DNA of 64,000 nt from Schistocerca nitens (GCF_023898315.1 NC_064619.1:478681376-478745375), one strand, 5' to 3'. Shown: positions 42,700 to 56,013, numbered from the stretch's first letter. The notes: a model not told the origin generated them from the sequence alone. A program made the numbers and translations.

Positions 42700-45100
42700 T
42701 CAACCATATGACCCATTGCTACTATTTTATTTCAATTAATGTAGTATCTTCTATTTCATCCTAATGTAAATGATACAGGAATTGTCATGTGTGGAGAGAA
42801 AGGAAGAGGTAGGTAGATAGACAGATAGCTAGATAGATAGAAAGAGAGAGAGGGAGAGAGAGAGAGTTTACAATTTGTAGCTAGAAATATTTATCAAACT
42901 TAAAAAAGAAAATCAATATGCCTCTCCAGTCCACATACAATACTCCACCATTTACACTATATTGTGCTAACATCAATGTAACTCGAACATAGACAAATAT
43001 AATATGAGCAAAATGTGTATGTATTAGAACTTAATAAGTTCATCCCGAATTTCACTGACACTACGCATTTCACAATTCTGGCGCAAGGAAATTTCATCCG
43101 TTTTGAAATTTGGTTAGTAGCGTTTTATCCGATTTTTTTCGGAAGTTATACTGCTATTGTCGTAGACAATGCAACTTAAGTAATAAACATCAATAAACCG
43201 TTAGAAACTGCTATAGATCCTTGTACCACAACGTGAAAATGACAACTCGAAAGAATGTGATCAAAAACATATTTCATTCATTATAAAATTGGTCTCTTTC
43301 ATACAAAATTGAAACAATGTAACTTGGACGGAACTGATAAACAGATGTAACTGCACTGGCTTAAGCAAAAACACTATGGGTCATCATGCAATTCAGATTT
43401 GAAAAAGAATTTTAAAAAATCTCACAACTGATTCTGCGTTGTCTATTGAGTTAATTTGTAACCATGAACTAAAATAAAATGTCTTGTCAGTTCGTAAAGA
43501 ATAATTTACGTAGTCACTCTGTGATATACCCTGCCTTGTATGATTTAGTATACCTAATTACAACGAATAAGTTATTAATATTCTAACCTTTTTTGTGATG
43601 TTTTTAACTGTTTATCGATTGCGATATATCGCTTATACAAACGTCAGTGATGGGAGTCGGTGCATATCTCTTCCAAGCTATTCGCCTGTGTGTATACGAA
43701 ATATACATGCGAACGTAATCAGTGTTTTGGTCATGAGGTTGTAGCAGTAGTTTTATGACACGGTGGCAATTGAAGTTGGTGTGAAACTTTGTTAGTTATG
43801 GTTAGTGGATCTCGTATGTTCTACTGCCGTAATGATACAGATTCGCTGCAGCGTTATCCTTTGGAAGTTGTTATTCGTATACTACGATATTTGCTTATTC
43901 CACTCCGATATTTTCATTTCACTAGACAGGGAACCGGTGGATGCGTAGCCATGTACTCAGCTTATCCTATGATTGGTTAAAACATATTTGTCAACTTAGT
44001 GACAGTTTGTTGGAACAAGTGTGATATATCAATGACAGGACGTTACCGCGTAGCATACCGTTTACTAAAATGTGAGAGATTCAACCAGTAGAAGTTTTAA
44101 AGATGGATAATTTGGCATTTTACTTGAGTATATATGTTATGTGCCGTGAAAGCCGGCAACCCTTTGTCTTGCCTTAGCATGTTTGCTTACAGCCCTTCTC
44201 TCCGTTTTATGAAAGTTACACGATGCCTTACTCATGTTTTTGTTTTAGAATTTGTACACTTAAGTAGTCAACAGATTCCTTGACGGGATACAGTATTTCA
44301 TGCAATAGTTTTTCTCGTAGTACAGTGTGAAAGACGCAATTTTGATTTGCTCTTCTTTGTTGTAAACTTCACTTATTATCGTCGAGGTTAGGAAAGTATT
44401 CGTAATTAATTCGCGTTAGTTGGAATTTTTTGTATGGGCATTAACGAAGTTCCATGTGCTCGACATGTGGCATTTTTCTCAATACTGTAAGTTTTTCACC
44501 TTTTGTCACCCACATGCTCTAGGCCTACTTCTATCAATGTTTATTAATTGTTAGATGGAACTTGGTTGAAATGCATATTTTCTATCTGCGGGAACTCCCA
44601 CTTCATGCATCCCCCCCCCCTTTCCCATGGAAACTGCACGAGTAGAATGCTGAGAGATTGCGAATAAAATGTGATACATTTACTAGTTAATGTCTCTTGC
44701 TGTTAGAACAGCTGTCCCCCTCTGCCTCACCCCTCACTGCAGAGAAAACCTGACCGTGTAGAAATAAACTTTTTTATTTTAGTGCTGTAGGAGAGAGCAA
44801 AGGTCGTTCATAAAGTTCATTGTTGTATTACACTATTTCTTTATCCTATTCCTCTTGACACTTGCCTATTTCATATATTGTTTTTGCTTCTTATGGTGAC
44901 TGTTACAAAAAAAAGTGTAATTACGTTTTTTGCGCCCGCATTGTTTCCTTTGTGTGATTGTAAAGTGGTAATAAATAAATTAGCATGACAGTGTTTTGGT
45001 CATGGGCTTGGCCTTTGTTTCTATTTGTGTTTTGGTTGTATTTATGGTTCATCTTGGCTTTTGTTGCTTTGTGTTTATGTTGATTCATTTCTCCAGTTAC
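42700..45100. other. Upstream region of the TM9SF4-like gene; non-coding
   Basis: AT-rich DNA with a GATA/GAGA-type simple repeat at about 42815-42870. No convincing coding frame. The 5' UTR exon and promoter of the gene at 45106 probably lie in 43.6-45.1 kb, but I cannot place them. 'ctccagttacag' at about 45091-45102 could be the acceptor of a 5' UTR intron. Confidence 0.45.
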
Positions 45101-45105
45101 AGGTA

Positions 45106-45331
45106 ATGGTGAGAAGTTATCTGACATTGGTTTCGGTACTAGTGTGCTGTCATGTTGGAGAAGCATTTTACATACCAGGTGTTGCACCTGTGGAATTCAA
45201 GAAGGGATCTCGGATAGATGTTAAGGCAGTGAAAATGACCAGTACTCACACACAGTTACCATATGAATATTATTCTTTAGATTTTTGTCGTCCAAAGAAT
45301 GGGACCATTGTATACAAATCAGAAAATTTAG
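45106..45331 (+). CDS. TM9SF4: TM9SF4-like nonaspanin, first coding exon
   Basis: ATG 45106 opens a signal peptide ([20 protein letters not shown]), then '[20 protein letters not shown]' and '[18 protein letters not shown]', the hallmark N-terminal lumenal start of nonaspanins. The closest family match is TM9SF4 rather than TM9SF2, whose insertion after the APVNF-type block is absent. The exon ends at 45331 in phase 1 before GTAAT. TM9SF4 is a nine-pass Golgi/endosome protein involved in membrane-protein sorting and insect phagocytosis (family knowledge). Only the lumenal N-terminus lies in the window. Confidence 0.92.
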
Positions 45332-45782
45332 GTAATCCACTTTAATTTACAAATTGTTTTGCAGGACTTGTAGAGCAATATGTTTCTTCTGCAGTTACTT
45401 TGTTGTGTAAATCTTGTACTTGAGGTGTCAGTAATCTTTTGTAAGTCTCTTTGCCTGCCTTCTTGTAATTTATAATTCTTAAGTTTCCTTTACTTTGATT
45501 GAAATTTTGTATGTGTGTATCACATAGCTCCTGCTATACTCTTAAATGCAAGTAGCCTAATGCTTGCACTGGGAGCAACCTGGTTTTCCAATATGTTGAC
45601 TTTATTTTTTCATGTACTGCAATGCTGATAAATTAGTTTTATAGTTCATTAGACAGAACCAAAAGTCAGTATAATCAGCACTTATTGCAAAGTATGGTAA
45701 GAAAATATCAACATTAAAATGGCTGTGCAAAGTATAGGATTAAAGATAGTGAAAAGGAAGTAAAAGGAAACCTACAGGGGAG

Positions 45783-46077
45783 GTGGGGCTACAAGACTGG
45801 AAAAAAGAAAGGCTAACAAATACCAGTGATTATTGCTGGTATTTGTTTTATGAGCATATGTGGAATCTGTGGATTCAGGAAGGCTATGCTCAATGTCGTG
45901 CATCATTTCAAGTGCCCCAAGGGACTGCCACCCAAGAGGACAGACACGTGGTTCACTCAGCTATACAGGATCATACAGCCATGTCACATACCTCGATTCA
46001 GGAAATGGGTTTATTTGCAGCAAGGCAAATATCCACATAGACATCACCACAATATTGGAAGCACCACAAACTGTTAG
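45783..46077 (+). other. Unidentified short open frame
   Basis: Overlapping frames include an 83-codon one with a hydrophobic start (IIAGICFMSICGICGFRKAM) and basic remainder (HHFKCPKGLPPKRTDTW). No family recognised. It may be chance or a relic. Confidence 0.2.
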
Positions 46078-46374
46078 TACAGTGTCCGTATTCTAGCTTC
46101 TGTTGATGTGTCAGTGGAATGTGGTGGGCCAACAGGGGTTTCCCACTGGCAACATTGACACTGGAGTAGCATCACATTATCTTTACAGGTGAGCACTGGC
46201 AGTGCACACATCACAAAAACTCTGTGAAGAAAGCATAGTGCCCCCGTGACTAAAATATAAAAGTTAAAAATAAACTCACACAAGTAGACCAGTACACTTT
46301 CTCTGTTGCAGTTCCACAAAATTCTGTTAGCAGAGAGTTATGAAGAAAACTCTGTGATAACTAGTTTACATCAT

Positions 46375-46605
46375 CTCCACAAGGACTTTAGGAAAATGCT
46401 GGGTTCAATCTCGGGTTGGCCATCCAGATAATGGTTTTCAAAGGTCATCCAATTCACTCCATGCAAATGCTGGGAACGTTTCGTAAAAGAGCCGTCGCCA
46501 CTTCCTTTCCTCTCCAATAGTATGAAATGTGAGCCAAGCTTTGTCTCTAATGGTCTTAGCTGTGGACAGGACATAAAACACTAACCTTTCTTCTTGTTGT
46601 GTCTC
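46375..46605 (+). mobile_element. tRNA-derived SINE, third family
   Basis: 'GGGTTCAATCTCGGGTTGGCC' resembles a B-box region (A-box degenerate). The 3' part, 'tgtctctaatggtcttagct' followed by 'aaacactaacctttcttc', resembles the 3' end of a tRNA-SINE family widespread in insects. Target duplication not identified. Confidence 0.55.
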
Positions 46606-47109
46606 GATGTTAAAAGAGCAGATCCAAGCAAGTCATTCTTGTGAACAGTGGTGAGCAGCCAGCAGATACTGTACGCCAACACTGTAGCAGTCTGTAGGGG
46701 TGGACACTTCCAGCTGCCTTGTGGCACACGATATTGATCATTTGCAACATTTAAAAAAAATACTGGCAGTCCATCATAGCAGCTTCTTTTAATTCATTCA
46801 TCCTGTTGGCAGGAAGGGGGGGGGGGACAAGATAGGTTTTGGCATTACGGGATGGAACATTTCCTTGTGAGTAGTATAGGATAGCGAGAGGGTATTTTAA
46901 CTCTTATTTCTTTCCTTAATCATTGCCTTGATGACTGACAAGTGAAAGCCCTAAGGCTCCTGATAATGTTTGTCTTGTCCTTGACTCTTGACCAGCATTC
47001 ACTGCCTGCGGCCCATCGATCGGGAACCGCTGATCTACAATACAATCACCTCTTGCTACAACTACTGATGATTTGGTCTAAAAGTATTACATTTCTGAAC
47101 TGTTAAGGG

Positions 47110-47540
47110 TGGTGGTTGAGCCCTGTCCCTGTGTCCTACATGTCATTATTTTTCAGCAAGATGATACGGGATTTTGACACCCATGGTTTCCTGACCAGCA
47201 TTGACGAACAGAGTATTCAACTTTTGCCTCGACCAGCAGTTCTCCAGATCTCTCACCCAGTGAAAGCATCTGGCAAAGGATTATCAAGATACTGGTGCAC
47301 CAGCACTCACTACCCATTGCAATCAATCGCATGGGGTGCAGAGTTGCAGCAGAAATGTCGCTCCTCTATTGGCCACCTAAACTCGGTTCAGCTCGATGTC
47401 CTGTCAGATTAGGGCCATTGTTGCTGCTTGAGGTGTCAGTTCTGTGTGCTGAATTTTGCTGGATGTACATCCCCAAATTCCGTACAAATTTAGTTGTGGA
47501 CTTTTTATATTACACTGCATACCCACAATACGTAAAATTT
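47110..47540 (+). pseudogene. Tc1-like transposase relic, C-terminal part
   Basis: Frames around 47155-47290 include degenerate QQDD-like text, then 'STFASTSSSPDLSPSESIWQ' (SPDLSP-x-E, third catalytic residue region), followed by 'RIIKILVHQHSLPIAINRMG'. The order fits the end of a Tc1-type transposase. Heavy decay; no terminal repeats found. Confidence 0.5.
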
Positions 47541-49664
47541 ATTGTTTTACTGTCCTCCATGAAGTTGCATTTTCAGTAGTAGTGTAGGTGTTGTTAGTGG
47601 GACTGATTTCAATAGAAATCTGGATGCAGTGTATAGTTGGCACCAAAGCAGAATAATATGAATTTGTAGTGCTTCATCTTTCAAGCTGTAACCATCATGT
47701 TTCCATAGGGCTGTAAGCATATTTTCTGTTGTCCTCTGCTCAGAGACTAGTTGGAGAACCTGCACCAAAGACTGATTAAAGATTCTCTCATTCTCTAACA
47801 ACCTAAAGGGAGTTGTGGAAAGCAGATAACATGATGATAGTATTCAGTGATCACCATATTGGAAATAAAAAATGGGGTGGGGGGACAGGAGAGAATATCT
47901 TGGAATTTCAGAAATTTAACCAGTTACCAAAAACACACAAATAATTAGATAAATGGAAAATATGTATTTAATTTGTGTTGCAGTCCATTGGCATATACAA
48001 AGCAACATTTCCTAGTGCACATTGCCAGTGTACTGTATTGATGATTAGTTGATTAGTTTTGTAGAAATACACATACATTTAAGTATATAAAGCAGTCAGT
48101 TTAAATATATGACCTTTATGATGGTTTTTTTGTTCTTGTCCTTGTAACATTTCAACCCTAAGATCATTTTTTTGTTCGCTTTACACTCCAAAGACAGAAA
48201 TTTCCACTGGCTAATAGAAAATAATGTATTTTATAACTCACATCAAGAAAATAAAATACAAAGATTAATTTTAAAAGTTTTAATTACTTTATCTGAAAAA
48301 TATTACTCAAAGCAGAGTTTGAGTGCCTTGCAGCAAACACAAAACATGGGAAGAAGCAGCAGCTATTCAAATGTGTGAGACAATCAACTGGAGGAAAATT
48401 CTCAAAGTTCTGGTGGTTGTCAACCGTCCATAAACAGTCTGCAGCTGCAGCTTGGACCGCTCACTGTTGTCACAAACAAGTGGGTGGAGTCAGTGATACT
48501 GCCCAAACTTTTTTTTTGCTGTATGTATTTGCATGACAGTTTCAGACTGTCACTTTAGCAGTCCTTTGTGGTTGATTCTTTATCCATTGTCAAGTTGTCC
48601 AAAAAATACAGCAGTCATTAAGATGCTTGGAAGAAGTGGGATATACATCCCCGTTGAATCAAACTTTTGTTTAGATTATTCTTTGTTTTCCTTATGTTGA
48701 ACATACAGTCAGTCTCATCAAGCCACTTCACGGTGTGTACGATGAAGGTTGCTTTGTGCACCTCTGTCACTTTCTCTGTCTCCTATTATAGTCGTGAATG
48801 GTTTGCGGGAAGAATGATTGTTGGTAAGCCTCTGTGAGCTTGAATCTCTGTCATTTAACGTTCATGGCCTTTTCTTGAGATATATGTAGAGGGAAGTAAT
48901 ATATTGGCTGATTTGTTTAGGAATTTTAACAGGAAACTACACCGTGAAGCAGGACACCTCTTTTACACCATCTATCATTGTGCTTTCAGCGATGGGGAAT
49001 ACTTCAAACCTATTTTTGAGGCGTAAAGGGCAGCCATGTGGCAAATACCCACTTCTGCCAGAGATTTGCGACCCCTCTGCTGTTGGCCACTCACTGTCAG
49101 GAGAGTGTTGACCAGCCAGTATGAGAAAATGGAAAGGCAGTCTGGTATTGGAAGTGCTTTGTATAAATGGAAACTACTGCTATGCATAGCCCTTCTGGTG
49201 GTTGTAATGGTGGTGGTTCCTTCACCCTGTGTCCTGCTGTTAAATTAGTGCACTTGGAATCAGTAATGAATAGTGCCTGGATTTTAATGATAAGTCGTAG
49301 TTTTTTTTCTTGAATGTTACAGTGAATTTTGCAACAGTTTCTGCATGAATCCAGGAATTGTAGTGTAGAAAAAAGTTCTTTTTATTGTGCATATAGAGTC
49401 ATATTTTGGCCAACATTATATGCGTTTTGCAGTGGTCCAGGTGATACTCTCACAAATAAACACAAACACAATTACGATAAAGCTGTATGTATCAGAACTT
49501 TAGTACAAAAGCAGCGTAACAGACTAGTTAGTTTGCTGAACTTAAGACATTTTTACGGGTGTTGACAGAACGATCTCAGCTCTAACAAAAGTGCCTTCTG
49601 ACGTAATAAACATCGCACATGTGGTCATACTATTCCGTTTGAATATAAGCTCACTCTGGTTCAA

Positions 49665-51180
49665 CTTGCCAAAAGTAAAGTTCTCCAATAGCATGAAGTT
49701 GCAAGATTTTGTTCACGATTTTGGAGAGTTTTTCAGCACTAACCAAATGGCAAAACATTATTTTGTAATCTATGTGAAGTTAAGGTTTGGGCAGAAAAGC
49801 ACTTTATGTGCAACAACACTGTAATATTACCAACCATAGCAGCTGTGTGAAGAGAAGTGCTGGAAATGACAGCAGACAATTGCTGTATTTGAGTGGACAG
49901 GTCCAACTTCAACTGTGAAATTATTCTTCAAGGACTGGTGTGAGATGATGGTGTCTTGCTACATCTCATTGGAGAAGCTGAAGAATCTACACTTCAGCCA
50001 GTTCTTCGAGAAGTGCACTACGGATAAAGTTCCAGGTGAATCTACACTGAGAAAGAACTGTTTGCCTGTATGGTATGATGAGGTGCTCAACAAATATAAA
50101 TTAGTGTTACTGACCACAGGGGTTGGATGTCCATAGTTCAAACAACTGATGTGAATGGGTTTTATGTTGCAAATGTTGTTCGTGGTGTTGTAAAAGTTGG
50201 CAGACCTGGAGCAATGTTCTTCCTAATGTGTGAAGATCTTGAGAGAGTTGCCATTTTGTTTGACAACTCTGTGAAGCTGCTGTGGCCAGCTGTTGTGAAA
50301 AGAATCAGTGTTTTGCTGCTACTAAGAGATGGCTAAAGCAGCAAAGGGGCTTCAGAGTCTCTACCCCAGTTTGATTTTTCATTGCACATGCATTATGCAA
50401 AATTGCAGATGATGTGTGGTCAGATTACCGTGATGTGGACAGATTAATTTCCTGTGGCAAGAAAATCTACGAGAATGCGCCACTACATGTGCAGAAATGA
50501 AAGGAGAAGCACCTTCACTGTCCTTCCCCCCTCAGCCTGTTCTTAGATTATGGGCCTCTTGGCTTAATGCAGCTGAGTATTACCGCATCAGCTACACCAA
50601 AATAAAGATAACCTTTTGTGAAATTGATAGCAATGAATTGGGTACTATCAAAACTGTGAAAGCACCCTTTACAGATACTTGTATGAAAACTTGGCATACA
50701 TCGATGCCAACTTTTCAGTATTATCAAAAGCCATTGCACAACTGGAAGCCACTAGTACTCAATTGTGTGACACCCTGGTTGTTGTGCAACATGGGTAGAA
50801 TGAGCTGGGTTGAGCTCTTGGTCATGGGGCTCAGAAAGTGAGCGACAAATTGCAAAATGCTCACCAGTGGTATCCTGGATACAGTGTGCAGTGTTAGTGA
50901 GAGACCTTCTGGAAAAGCCACTACTTGAGGGCAGTGAATCAAAGCAAGCCTGCAGTGATCTCACCACCTTCAGATACGTTCCTGTGATGTGGAGAGGAGC
51001 TTTTCTAAATACAAAGCTATCCTCAGCATCAACTGTAGATCTTTGAAAATAAAAAATTTGAAAATGCACAATGTGATCCAGTGCAACTTTGCAGAAACTA
51101 AAGATGGGCACAACGTCTTAACGATTTTGAAATATTTACTGATGTGCAGCAGTAAAAACATGGTCTTATTGTGTGGATAG
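49665..51180 (+). pseudogene. hAT-type transposase relic (BED to hATC)
   Basis: Shifted plus-strand frames give 'MKLQDFVHDFGEFFSTNQ' (BED-like region, metal ligands mostly lost) at 49695, 'KVPGESTLRKNCLPVWYDEV' at 50030, 'TTDVNGFYVANVVRGVVKVG' at 50140, 'LSFPPQPVLRLWASWLNAAE' at 50517, and 'MERSFSKYKAILSINCRSLK' at 50989, the C-terminal dimerisation block. The order matches hAT elements of the CGGBP1-related kind. Frames are broken many times; inactive. Confidence 0.65.
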
Positions 51181-52345
51181 GTGTTATTGTTTTCACTGTA
51201 CTTCATGTTTTTTGAGACACATGCAGATATTTCAAAAATAAATTAGTTTCAAACACTGCAAAAAGTAAGTACTATACTAACAATTAGTTCACAAGTAAAT
51301 TTTGTATTGTATGGGATATAAAAAAATTCAACAAGAATGTTTTTAAATAAATGTACATTAAGTCATATTTGTACAAATTTTAGGTTATAGATGCTTGCAT
51401 ATTTTGCTATTTTTTAAGTCATTAAAATCTGGGTCCTAGTAATGAATGTATGGGACTTCGGGGTTACATTTAGCTCTTGTCTACAGTAGTGGGCCTGTAA
51501 ATGAGCACATGCAGTGCTGAACCCAATTTTATGTCAAAATTGACTTCTCTTGTAGTGCCAAATGTGCCACTGTGAGTGAGAACGTAGTATACCAATTTTC
51601 TTTAATTATTATTAAATAAATAATTAAATTTTTCCATCACATTACAAACCTTAGCTGGTGTGGCTGATCCAATAACTTCATACACAGGTTGCATGATGAT
51701 TCATCATGGGTCTCACGTGGCCACTATCTTTCCTGAATGATAATGTTGTGGATCTGTCTTTCCAAATTGGATTTCACATTTCAACATGGGAATGCTGTGG
51801 ACACACATGCTCCACTTTGCCTCCTTTTTGCAAAAGTTAAATGTAAAACAGTTATTAAAAAAGATAGTTTATCAGGGAAATGGAACTCTAGACACAACTG
51901 TAGCCGACCTTGTGGAATTTCCTGTTCCTTCTGCAACCCCTCGGCCATTGTACTCCACTTCTTCTTAGGTCTTTATGTGCTCTGTTAAAAACTTCGCTCA
52001 TAGGTGCAACTAATTTTTTTGTCTTCCTTTAATTTGCATGGTAGTTGGAGTGGACTAATCAAGGGCTGAGTAGGAAAATCGTAGAGAACTCACGGCTAGG
52101 GAGGCACAACAGGAATGAAGTGGGTTTAATTTATTTATTGATATATATTTTTTACTGTATGAAGGAACTACTGCCTGCTGAAAGCTCCCCTTTAAGCGAG
52201 GTTTTGTTTCTGCGTGGATCAGCTGATGCCTGATAAGCAGAAACCCAATTTGATTTATTGTTTGATATTTGTGAAGGAAAGTAAACTGCCACAGAAAACA
52301 TTTTTTAAATTTTTTATTGTTTATTATTTTTAAATTTTTAAAATT

Positions 52346-52377
<32 letters not shown>

Positions 52378-53565
52378 GTTATTATTATTGTTATATTTTC
52401 AGAGTGCCTTCTTTAATCTATTTGTATTTGGGTTGACAATACACTTCTCACTCTATCCCATGCCCCATCCTTTGGTTCCTCTGTAGGCCTACTTAACCAC
52501 CAGTATCCTCAGAAGAAAATACTTGATGTATTTTGTGTTGGACGTATGGTTAGTGGTGTATTCCATATTCAAGTAATTTGTGCCATAAACATTTTGTTAT
52601 GTTTGACAATATCTGTAACTTAACATTTGAGTAAAATTTTCCGAGGAAATGCTACACCTTGCGGCAACATGTCTCATTGATAATTTTTCTTGATTGATAA
52701 TTCATGAATAATTAATACCTAGAATTACTTTTGGAAGAACTTACAGTACTAAATCACATTTTCCTTCTATTGTTAGGTTTGACAGATGCTCACATGCTGT
52801 CACTGGAAAATTTTTTAGTATTACAGTGTCAATAAATCACACTTTCTATTTTCTCGCCCTTGGCATTATTTTGTTGTTACGAGGTAATACATGCCTTGAT
52901 GTTACTTAGAAAAGCCAGTTATGCAAAGCCATGTTTCCTGTGATCTGTATTTCTCTGGACTACTGAAATGTGCATACCAGTTAGGTGTTACAAGTGGATT
53001 ATGGAGGTATTAGGGCAGTCTACATGGATTACATCCAGATAGATTTTGTTTTTATAACACAAGCAAATTTCGTCTCATATGGTGAAGCAATTTGATTACT
53101 TTTCCATTATGGAGTGTTGTTTATTTGTATACGTACTGCTGTAAATTGCAAGAAAGAAGTAAGTCATCCAGTGAGTGCACTCATATTGGTGGGTGGTCAA
53201 CATTTACCATTTATATGAACAGTGTGTTCCTGTTGTAATAATTGTTCATAATCATGCATTCTCTTCCCCTGATGGTATTTGTTGGTAGTACAGTGGTTTA
53301 TTAACAGTAAATGTTATAACATGACATGTATTAAGGAATTGTGAATGAAATTCATCTGGTGGTGTCTTGACCAGAAAACATATTACTTTTTATTTAAAAA
53401 GTAATAGAAGCAGTAAACGAAAGTTGATCCTGTGTATTGCATAATCAGTTGCAGTCATTGATAAACATTCAGTTGTGGATGAACTGTATATTAAGGTATA
53501 TTAATGAAGTTAGTTTTCATTGTTTAAACTTTGGGTTAATGGACTTCTTTTATCTGTTTTTTCAG

Positions 53566-53734
53566 GTGAAGTGTTAAGAGGCGATCGAATAGTCAACACA
53601 CCATATGAAGTTCGGATGGCTGAAAACATTAAATGTCGATTGTTGTGTCATCCTTCTCATGGACCAATGAACTGGGATGCTGAAGCTTCACAAAAGGCTA
53701 TCAACCGAATACAGCATGAATATTTTGTCCACCT
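53566..53734 (+). CDS. TM9SF4: TM9SF4-like nonaspanin, exon 2
   Basis: Acceptor 'ttttttcag' before 53566 and donor GTTAGT after 53734. The 169-nt exon enters in phase 1 and leaves in phase 2. It reads 'EVLRGDRIVNTPYEVRMAEN', 'CRLLCHPSHGPMNWDAEASQ' and 'RIQHEYFVHL', all lumenal-domain landmarks of TM9SF4. Conserved Cys residues are kept and there is no stop, consistent with a live gene. Confidence 0.93.
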
Positions 53735-54079
53735 GTTAGTATTGTGTAGTTTCTCATTTAATAAGATTATTCTTTTCGGTATCACAGTACCTCCCTTCAC
53801 TAATTTTTATAAGTAAATGGTGACTGTTATTGCTGTATTAAAGTTTCACAATCGTAAAATAATAACAGCTGATTCGTCAGGTGGATAAGCATTATATCAT
53901 TCTGTAAAGGTAATGCTGTAGGTGTAGTCAGTATTCACTGGAATTTTAACATTGAGAGAATGTATGCTCAGGAATTGTAGAATAGAGTTTTCTGTTTTAA
54001 TAACATTCTTAAATATTTTTATATTGGTCCGTTTTTCATAGTGAAATGTTGTTTCCTTAAAAAAATGTATCATTTACAG

Positions 54080-54235
54080 GCTGGTAGATAATCTTCCATG
54101 TGCCACAAGGAAAAGAAATCCTGAGACTGGAGAAGTGCAGTACGAGCATGGTTACCGGCTTGGTGGTAGCACACGTGAGGGAGTTTATATTAATAATCAT
54201 CTGAAGCTAATCCTACTGTACCACACAGAGAATAA
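54080..54235 (+). CDS. TM9SF4: TM9SF4-like nonaspanin, exon 3
   Basis: Acceptor 'catttacag' before 54080; donor GTAAGT after 54235. The 156-nt exon reads 'LVDNLPCATRRKNPETGEVQ', 'YEHGYRLGGSTREGVYINNH', then LKLILYYHTEN, with the frame continuing from exon 2 (VHL|LVDN). It precedes the membrane-spanning half of the protein. No later exon is recognisable up to 64000, so intron 3 exceeds 9.7 kb or the rest lies beyond the window. Confidence 0.93.
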
Positions 54236-54712
54236 GTAAGTTATATTCTGGTTATATTCTGTTCCTGTTCATTTACAGTTAAGTTTCATTTTTTGTTGGG
54301 TTTGTTGCTTTATCTGTGCCTTTATTCTGTCATAAAATTATACTTCCGTATTGAATGTTTTAAAAAATGCAATTGAAAACATTTAATTCGCAAAAATCTG
54401 GATTGTGTGTTAGTGGCACAACTACTTTGGACATTAAAATAGAACAATTTTGCATGTATTGACCAAACCATTGAAGCTTTGAGGACAGTTGAATGCTTAT
54501 CCCCCAGTAGATAGACTTTTTGGCTTGTGAGATAGATATCTTATATAAACACATTCTGAAGTTTTAATGGTGGGTTGAGATCAGTATTTTCAAAATGTTG
54601 TTTACACTTAATCTAATATAATTTTCATGTTTGGAGTTATGAGTGTTGATTTAGATTACAGATGCAGTGAAAGGGAGTACATCACTAAATGAAATTATTT
54701 CTGACAAAAATA

Positions 54713-56011
54713 TGAGGGTCATTCATTAATAAGGAGACAAATTGGTCGGGGGGGGGAATCTGTTAGTAGGGCAAGTTTGGTACTTTTGTGGCTTTAAGTT
54801 GACATCACTGGGATGACCCCTGATCAGCTGATATATCAATGTTGTTTTGTTTATAACCTCAAAAATACATTTCAAGAGGCTGAGTCTGCTTGAAACTTCC
54901 ACATTAGTTGAACAACATTCTATTATTCATTTTTTACTTGCTGCAGGCGAGAAACCAGTGAATATATACTGTAGAATGTCTAAAGATTATGGTGAAGGTT
55001 GTATGAATTGTGCAAATTTTTACAAGTGGGTAGAGCAGTTCAAAAATGGTCGTGACTCAGTAGTGACTGATGGAACACTGTTCTGGCCGATCAGTTGCAG
55101 TTTCAACTCCCTCACTTGAAAGTCAAATTGATGACATTATTCATGCTGACTGCTGTGTGACTGTGGAAACGTAGTAGTAGTGGTAGTAGTAGTAGTAGTA
55201 GTACAGTTCATAACATTATCTGTAACAAGCTCAAGTAATGCAAAACATGTGCAAGATGAGTCCCAAAGGAGTTGACACAGCTACCCAAGGAAACAAGGTT
55301 GAGAGTGTGCACAGAGCTAAAGGAATGTTATGAAATAGAAAGTGAGCACTTCCTCAACAAAATTTTAACTTGTGATGAAACTTGGGTTCACTTTTATGAG
55401 CCAGAATCTAAAAGACAATGCATGGAGTGGAAGCACACCAACTCTCCTATCAAGAAAAAATTCAAGACCCAAGCATCAGCAGGAAAAGTCATGTTGTTTT
55501 GGGATGCTCAAGGTCCAGTTTTTCTTGACTTATCTCGAAGAGCAGCATACAATGAACAGCCCATACTACTCGATTTGCTTTTAAACAACGTGAAGCCAGC
55601 CATGAGAGAAAGAGACACATGTTGTGGATCTCAGAGGAGAGGTGTGATTCTCGAGCAAGACAACATATGTTCTCATTTTGCTCACCTAACCCATGAAACC
55701 ATCGACAAAAATGGCTGGGAAGTACTGCCTCATTCCCCTTACACTCCTGGTTTAGCACCCAGTGATTTCCATTTGTTTGGTGCACCGAAAGAGGCATTAC
55801 GTGGGAAGAGGTACCAGGACGACAAGGTCGTGAAAAAGTTTGTGGGAAATTGGTTCAAACATCAAGATAGTGTGTTATTTTGTAGCCCGTTGGAACAAGT
55901 GCATAAATGTTCAAGGGGATTATGTTGAAAAGTAGGAAAAGTATTGTTTTGTAAAATAAATGCTTTTTTTCTCCATACCGATTTGTCTCTCTAATTATTG
56001 AATGACCCTCG
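54713..56011 (+). mobile_element. Mariner element (DD34D), full footprint
   Basis: Left end 'tgagggtcattcattaataa' and right end 'ttattgaatgaccctcg' are inverted repeats extending into 'gagacaaat'/'atttgtctc'. TA lies at 54711-54712 and 56012-56013. Length is 1,299 bp, typical for mariner. It lies downstream of TM9SF4 exon 3 in the same orientation, presumably in intron 3. Confidence 0.9.
54847..55928 (+). pseudogene. Mariner transposase, broken
   Basis: N-terminal frame 54847-55119 holds the HTH region ('HFLLAAGEKPVNIYCRMSKD', 'FYKWVEQFKNGRDSVV'). A GTA-repeat expansion at about 55174-55202 and shifts follow. The frame at 55272-55928 has 'LNKILTCDETWVHFYEPESK' (first Asp), 'LEQDNICSHFAHLT' (second Asp) and 'LAPSDFHLFGAPKEAL' (third Asp), with 34 residues between the last two. 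The C-terminal end is frameshifted. The triad survives, but the gene is not continuous. Confidence 0.85.
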
Positions 56012-56013
56012 TA

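Larger units (their letters stand above)
45332..53565 (+). other. Intron 1 of the TM9SF4-like gene (8.2 kb)
   Basis: GT at 45332 and AG at 53564-53565 bound it, and joining exon 1 to exon 2 keeps the frame (ENLG|EVLRGDRIVNTP). It carries a SINE, a Tc1 relic, a possible LINE fragment at about 48860-49120 and a hAT relic. Other parts (47.6-48.8, 51.2-53.5 kb) show no recognisable feature apart from a TTA/ATT microsatellite at about 52350-52395. Confidence 0.85.
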
